Source of the DNA: Palsa-504 sp963744005
GTDB lineage: Bacteria > Actinomycetota > Actinomycetes > Streptosporangiales > Streptosporangiaceae
Assembly (NCBI GenBank): GCA_963744005.1
Contig: CAVURU010000004.1
Coordinates: forward strand, 558,001-622,000
DNA length: 64,000 bases
Direction: 5' to 3'
In this document: piece after piece, positions 62,560 to 64,000 of the stretch
Layout: every line of letters starts with the position of its first letter
Position numbering within the stretch: position 1 is the stretch's first letter
Program-made: the position numbers and the translations under genes
Notes under the pieces: model-generated
Seen by the model: only the letters and a program-made list of their open reading frames with translations
Told to the model about the DNA's origin: nothing
The model's database searches: none

Positions 62560-63118
62560 CCGCGGCCCTCCCGGCGTGGGCGAGCTGGGCCCGGGCGAGC
62601 TGGGAACGCGCCAGGGCCACGGCTTCCAGCGTGGAGTGCACGCCGAGCTTGCTCCTGATCTTCTGCAAGTGCGTATTCACCGTCTTCTGCGCCATGTGCA
62701 GATGCCGGGCCACCTCGCGCAGGCTGGTGCCCGTGGTGAAGTGGTACAGGACCTCGCGCTCCCGCGGGGTGAGCCGGGCCAGCGTCAGGTCGGCCCGGCC
62801 GGTCCCGCCCGGATCCGGCCCTACCCAGCGGCTGGCCAGCGCGGCCGCCTCCAGGCGGCTGTGCGCGCCCAGCTTGGCCAGGACGTTCTTGACGTAGGTG
62901 CGTAATGTCGCGGTCGTGACCCTCATCTCGCTGGCCATTGTCGCGGTGTTCTGGCCCGCGGCAATGCGCCGCAGCACCTCGGTTTCGCGCGGCGTCAGCT
63001 CCGAGAACGGATCGATGGCGCGGCTCGCGGCCGCCCCAATTACCGTATCGGGATAATGGGTCCGGATTGCCTGGAGTGTACCCAGGTCACCATTTTCGTC
63101 GCACAGAACTGCTCGCAT
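62552..63118 (-). CDS. Regulator with two tandem LuxR-type helix-turn-helix domains
   Basis: A 188-residue protein without receiver or ligand domain. The first LuxR domain is LTPRETEVLRRIAAGQNTATMASEM with TLRTYVKNVLAKLGAHSRLEA; the second is LTPREREVLYHFTTGTSLREVARHL with TVNTHLQKIRSKLGVHSTLEA. Two GerE domains back to back in a short protein is unusual and would suit binding to direct repeats. ATG 63118 follows GGGGGGCGGG. Divergent from lysS. Confidence 0.85.
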   Translation of the reverse strand: MRAVLCDENGDLGTLQAIRTHYPDTVIGAAASRAIDPFSELTPRETEVLRRIAAGQNTATMASEMRVTTATLRTYVKNVLAKLGAHSRLEAAALASRWVGPDPGGTGRADLTLARLTPREREVLYHFTTGTSLREVARHLHMAQKTVNTHLQKIRSKLGVHSTLEAVALARSQLARAQLAHAGRAADD

Positions 63119-63364
63119 GGCCCGCCCCCCAGCGAATTAGCCCGGTACGGCCCGGGGCCGTATCGGTCGCACGGATATATGACGCTCGGGCTCCGGCTTT
63201 GGATGACATGACAGCTGCCCCCGCAATAATTGGTGGTTTAGATGATAAATTTTGCTGACTTATCACGGGCTGTCCAAAATGCCACGCTGATACCGGGTGC
63301 GGCCGCCGGGCCATGGACTGCTTGTACTGTTGGGGGCTGCGAACGAGGCAAGAGGAGGCCTGCC

Positions 63365-64000
63365 GTGACTGCGGCCGAGGACTGGGTGGCCCGCACGGCG
63401 GGCCAGGTGCGAGCAACGTCAGAGCGCTGGCATCCCGGCGAGGTCCCGACCTGCGCGTCGGGTATCAGCCCGTCCGGGCCGGTGCACCTGGGGAACCTGC
63501 GCGAGCTCATGACCCCGCATCTGGTCGCCGATGAGGTGCGCCGCCAGGGCGCGCCGTGCCGTCACCTCCTGTCCTGGGATGACTACGACCGGCTGCGCCG
63601 GGTCCCGGCCGGCTACCCGGACTGGCTTGCCGAGCACATCGGCCGTCCGCTGACCGGGGTGCCCGACCCGTGCGGCGAGCACGAGAACTACGCCGCGCAC
63701 TTCAAGGCGCCGCTGCGCGACTCGCTGGACCGGCTCGGCATCGAGGTGGCCGAGGTCAGCCAGACCGAGATGTACACCTCCGGGGCCTACTCGGCCCAGA
63801 TCGTGCTGGCCATGCGGCGGCGTGCCGAGATCGGCGCCGTGCTGGCCCGGTACCAGACCAGGCGCGCCGAGCCCGACGACGAGGGCGGCCCGGTCCGCGG
63901 GACCTACTACCCGTTCCGGCCGTACTGCCCGTCCTGCGGGCGCGATGACACCACGGTGACCGCGTTCGACGACGCGACCACCGAGATCACCTACACCTGC
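63365..64000 (+). CDS. lysS: Class I lysine--tRNA ligase, partial
   Basis: The first 212 residues of a class I (archaeal/actinobacterial-type) lysyl-tRNA synthetase: CASGISPSGPVHLGNLRELMTPH contains the HIGH-type signature (HLGN), and FRPYCPSCGRDDTTV has a zinc-ribbon. It runs off the right edge. GTG 63365 follows AGAGGAGG. Class I LysRS is known in a minority of bacteria including several actinomycete groups; whether a class II enzyme also exists is not visible. Confidence 0.92.
   Translation, partial: MTAAEDWVARTAGQVRATSERWHPGEVPTCASGISPSGPVHLGNLRELMTPHLVADEVRRQGAPCRHLLSWDDYDRLRRVPAGYPDWLAEHIGRPLTGVPDPCGEHENYAAHFKAPLRDSLDRLGIEVAEVSQTEMYTSGAYSAQIVLAMRRRAEIGAVLARYQTRRAEPDDEGGPVRGTYYPFRPYCPSCGRDDTTVTAFDDATTEITYTC

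Overview
The window is high-GC DNA with the gene density, start-codon use (many GTG and TTG), leaderless promoters and gene families of an actinomycete (Actinomycetota). Supporting families are the F420-type pyridoxamine-oxidase-fold proteins, the actinobacterial SAM methyltransferase family with the PARMWNYWLGG motif, DrrAB-type transporters, an MT0933/Rv0909-like protein and a class I lysyl-tRNA synthetase. I cannot name the genus. Most of the window looks like ordinary soil-actinomycete chromosome: one-carbon metabolism at the left edge (folD, a cyclodeaminase-like gene), csoR, then several regulator plus drug-efflux pairs (TetR/DrrAB, TetR/MFS, MarR/MFS, HxlR/MFS), redox and detoxification enzymes, and a right part with carbohydrate and housekeeping genes (GH63 glucosidase, glgC, hisS, lysS).

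Three regions stand out. (1) 20561-31601 is an island of visibly lower GC that looks like a composite anti-phage or restriction locus: a Vsr-like nuclease and a MutL/MORC-type GHKL ATPase on the + strand converge on a - strand run of genes encoding a second GHKL ATPase, two proteins of unknown fold, a DUF262 protein, an AAA ATPase with a DUF3696-type C-terminus, another unknown protein, and a 5-methylcytosine methyltransferase fused to an endonuclease III-like iron-sulfur domain that lacks the usual catalytic residues. (2) 44140-45337 is a low-GC two-gene module: a RelA/SpoT-like nucleotidyltransferase with a small acidic partner, resembling a toxin and its immunity protein. (3) 59554-63118 looks like an uncharacterised ribosomal peptide locus: two near-identical 62-residue precursor-like peptides, a hairpin, a membrane M50-type metalloprotease with a PqqD-like N-terminal domain, a small ribbon-helix-helix-like protein, and a regulator made of two LuxR-type helix-turn-helix domains in tandem.

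Layout: 1-1533 folate genes and csoR; 1567-5591 NmrA-like gene, TetR and DrrAB with a four-site operator; 5581-9886 GH5 enzyme, two DUF899 genes, ArsR/SRPBCC pair, PPOX gene; 9918-11699 galT and a methyltransferase; 11946-18400 two paralogous TetR genes flanking an MFS gene, a winged-helix gene, an MFS/MarR pair; 18567-20528 AhpD-like gene and a phospholipase D-like lipoprotein; 20561-31601 defence island; 32231-39185 oxidoreductase, methyltransferase, SDR, two-component system and ABC exporter; 39198-43767 methyltransferase/MFS/HxlR and a PAP2-acyltransferase fusion; 44140-49626 alarmone module, STAS-GAF protein, reductases, MFS/HxlR; 49659-58522 GH63, SDR/HxlR, glgC, metallo-hydrolase, hisS and small genes; 58660-63118 secreted protein and peptide locus; 63365 onward lysS.

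Two window-wide features affect interpretation. Many genes, including hisS, which should be essential, carry single-base frameshifts, so I read most of these as sequence errors, not decay. Several genes also have short tandem duplications that start on their own stop codon and place extra stop codons in other frames.
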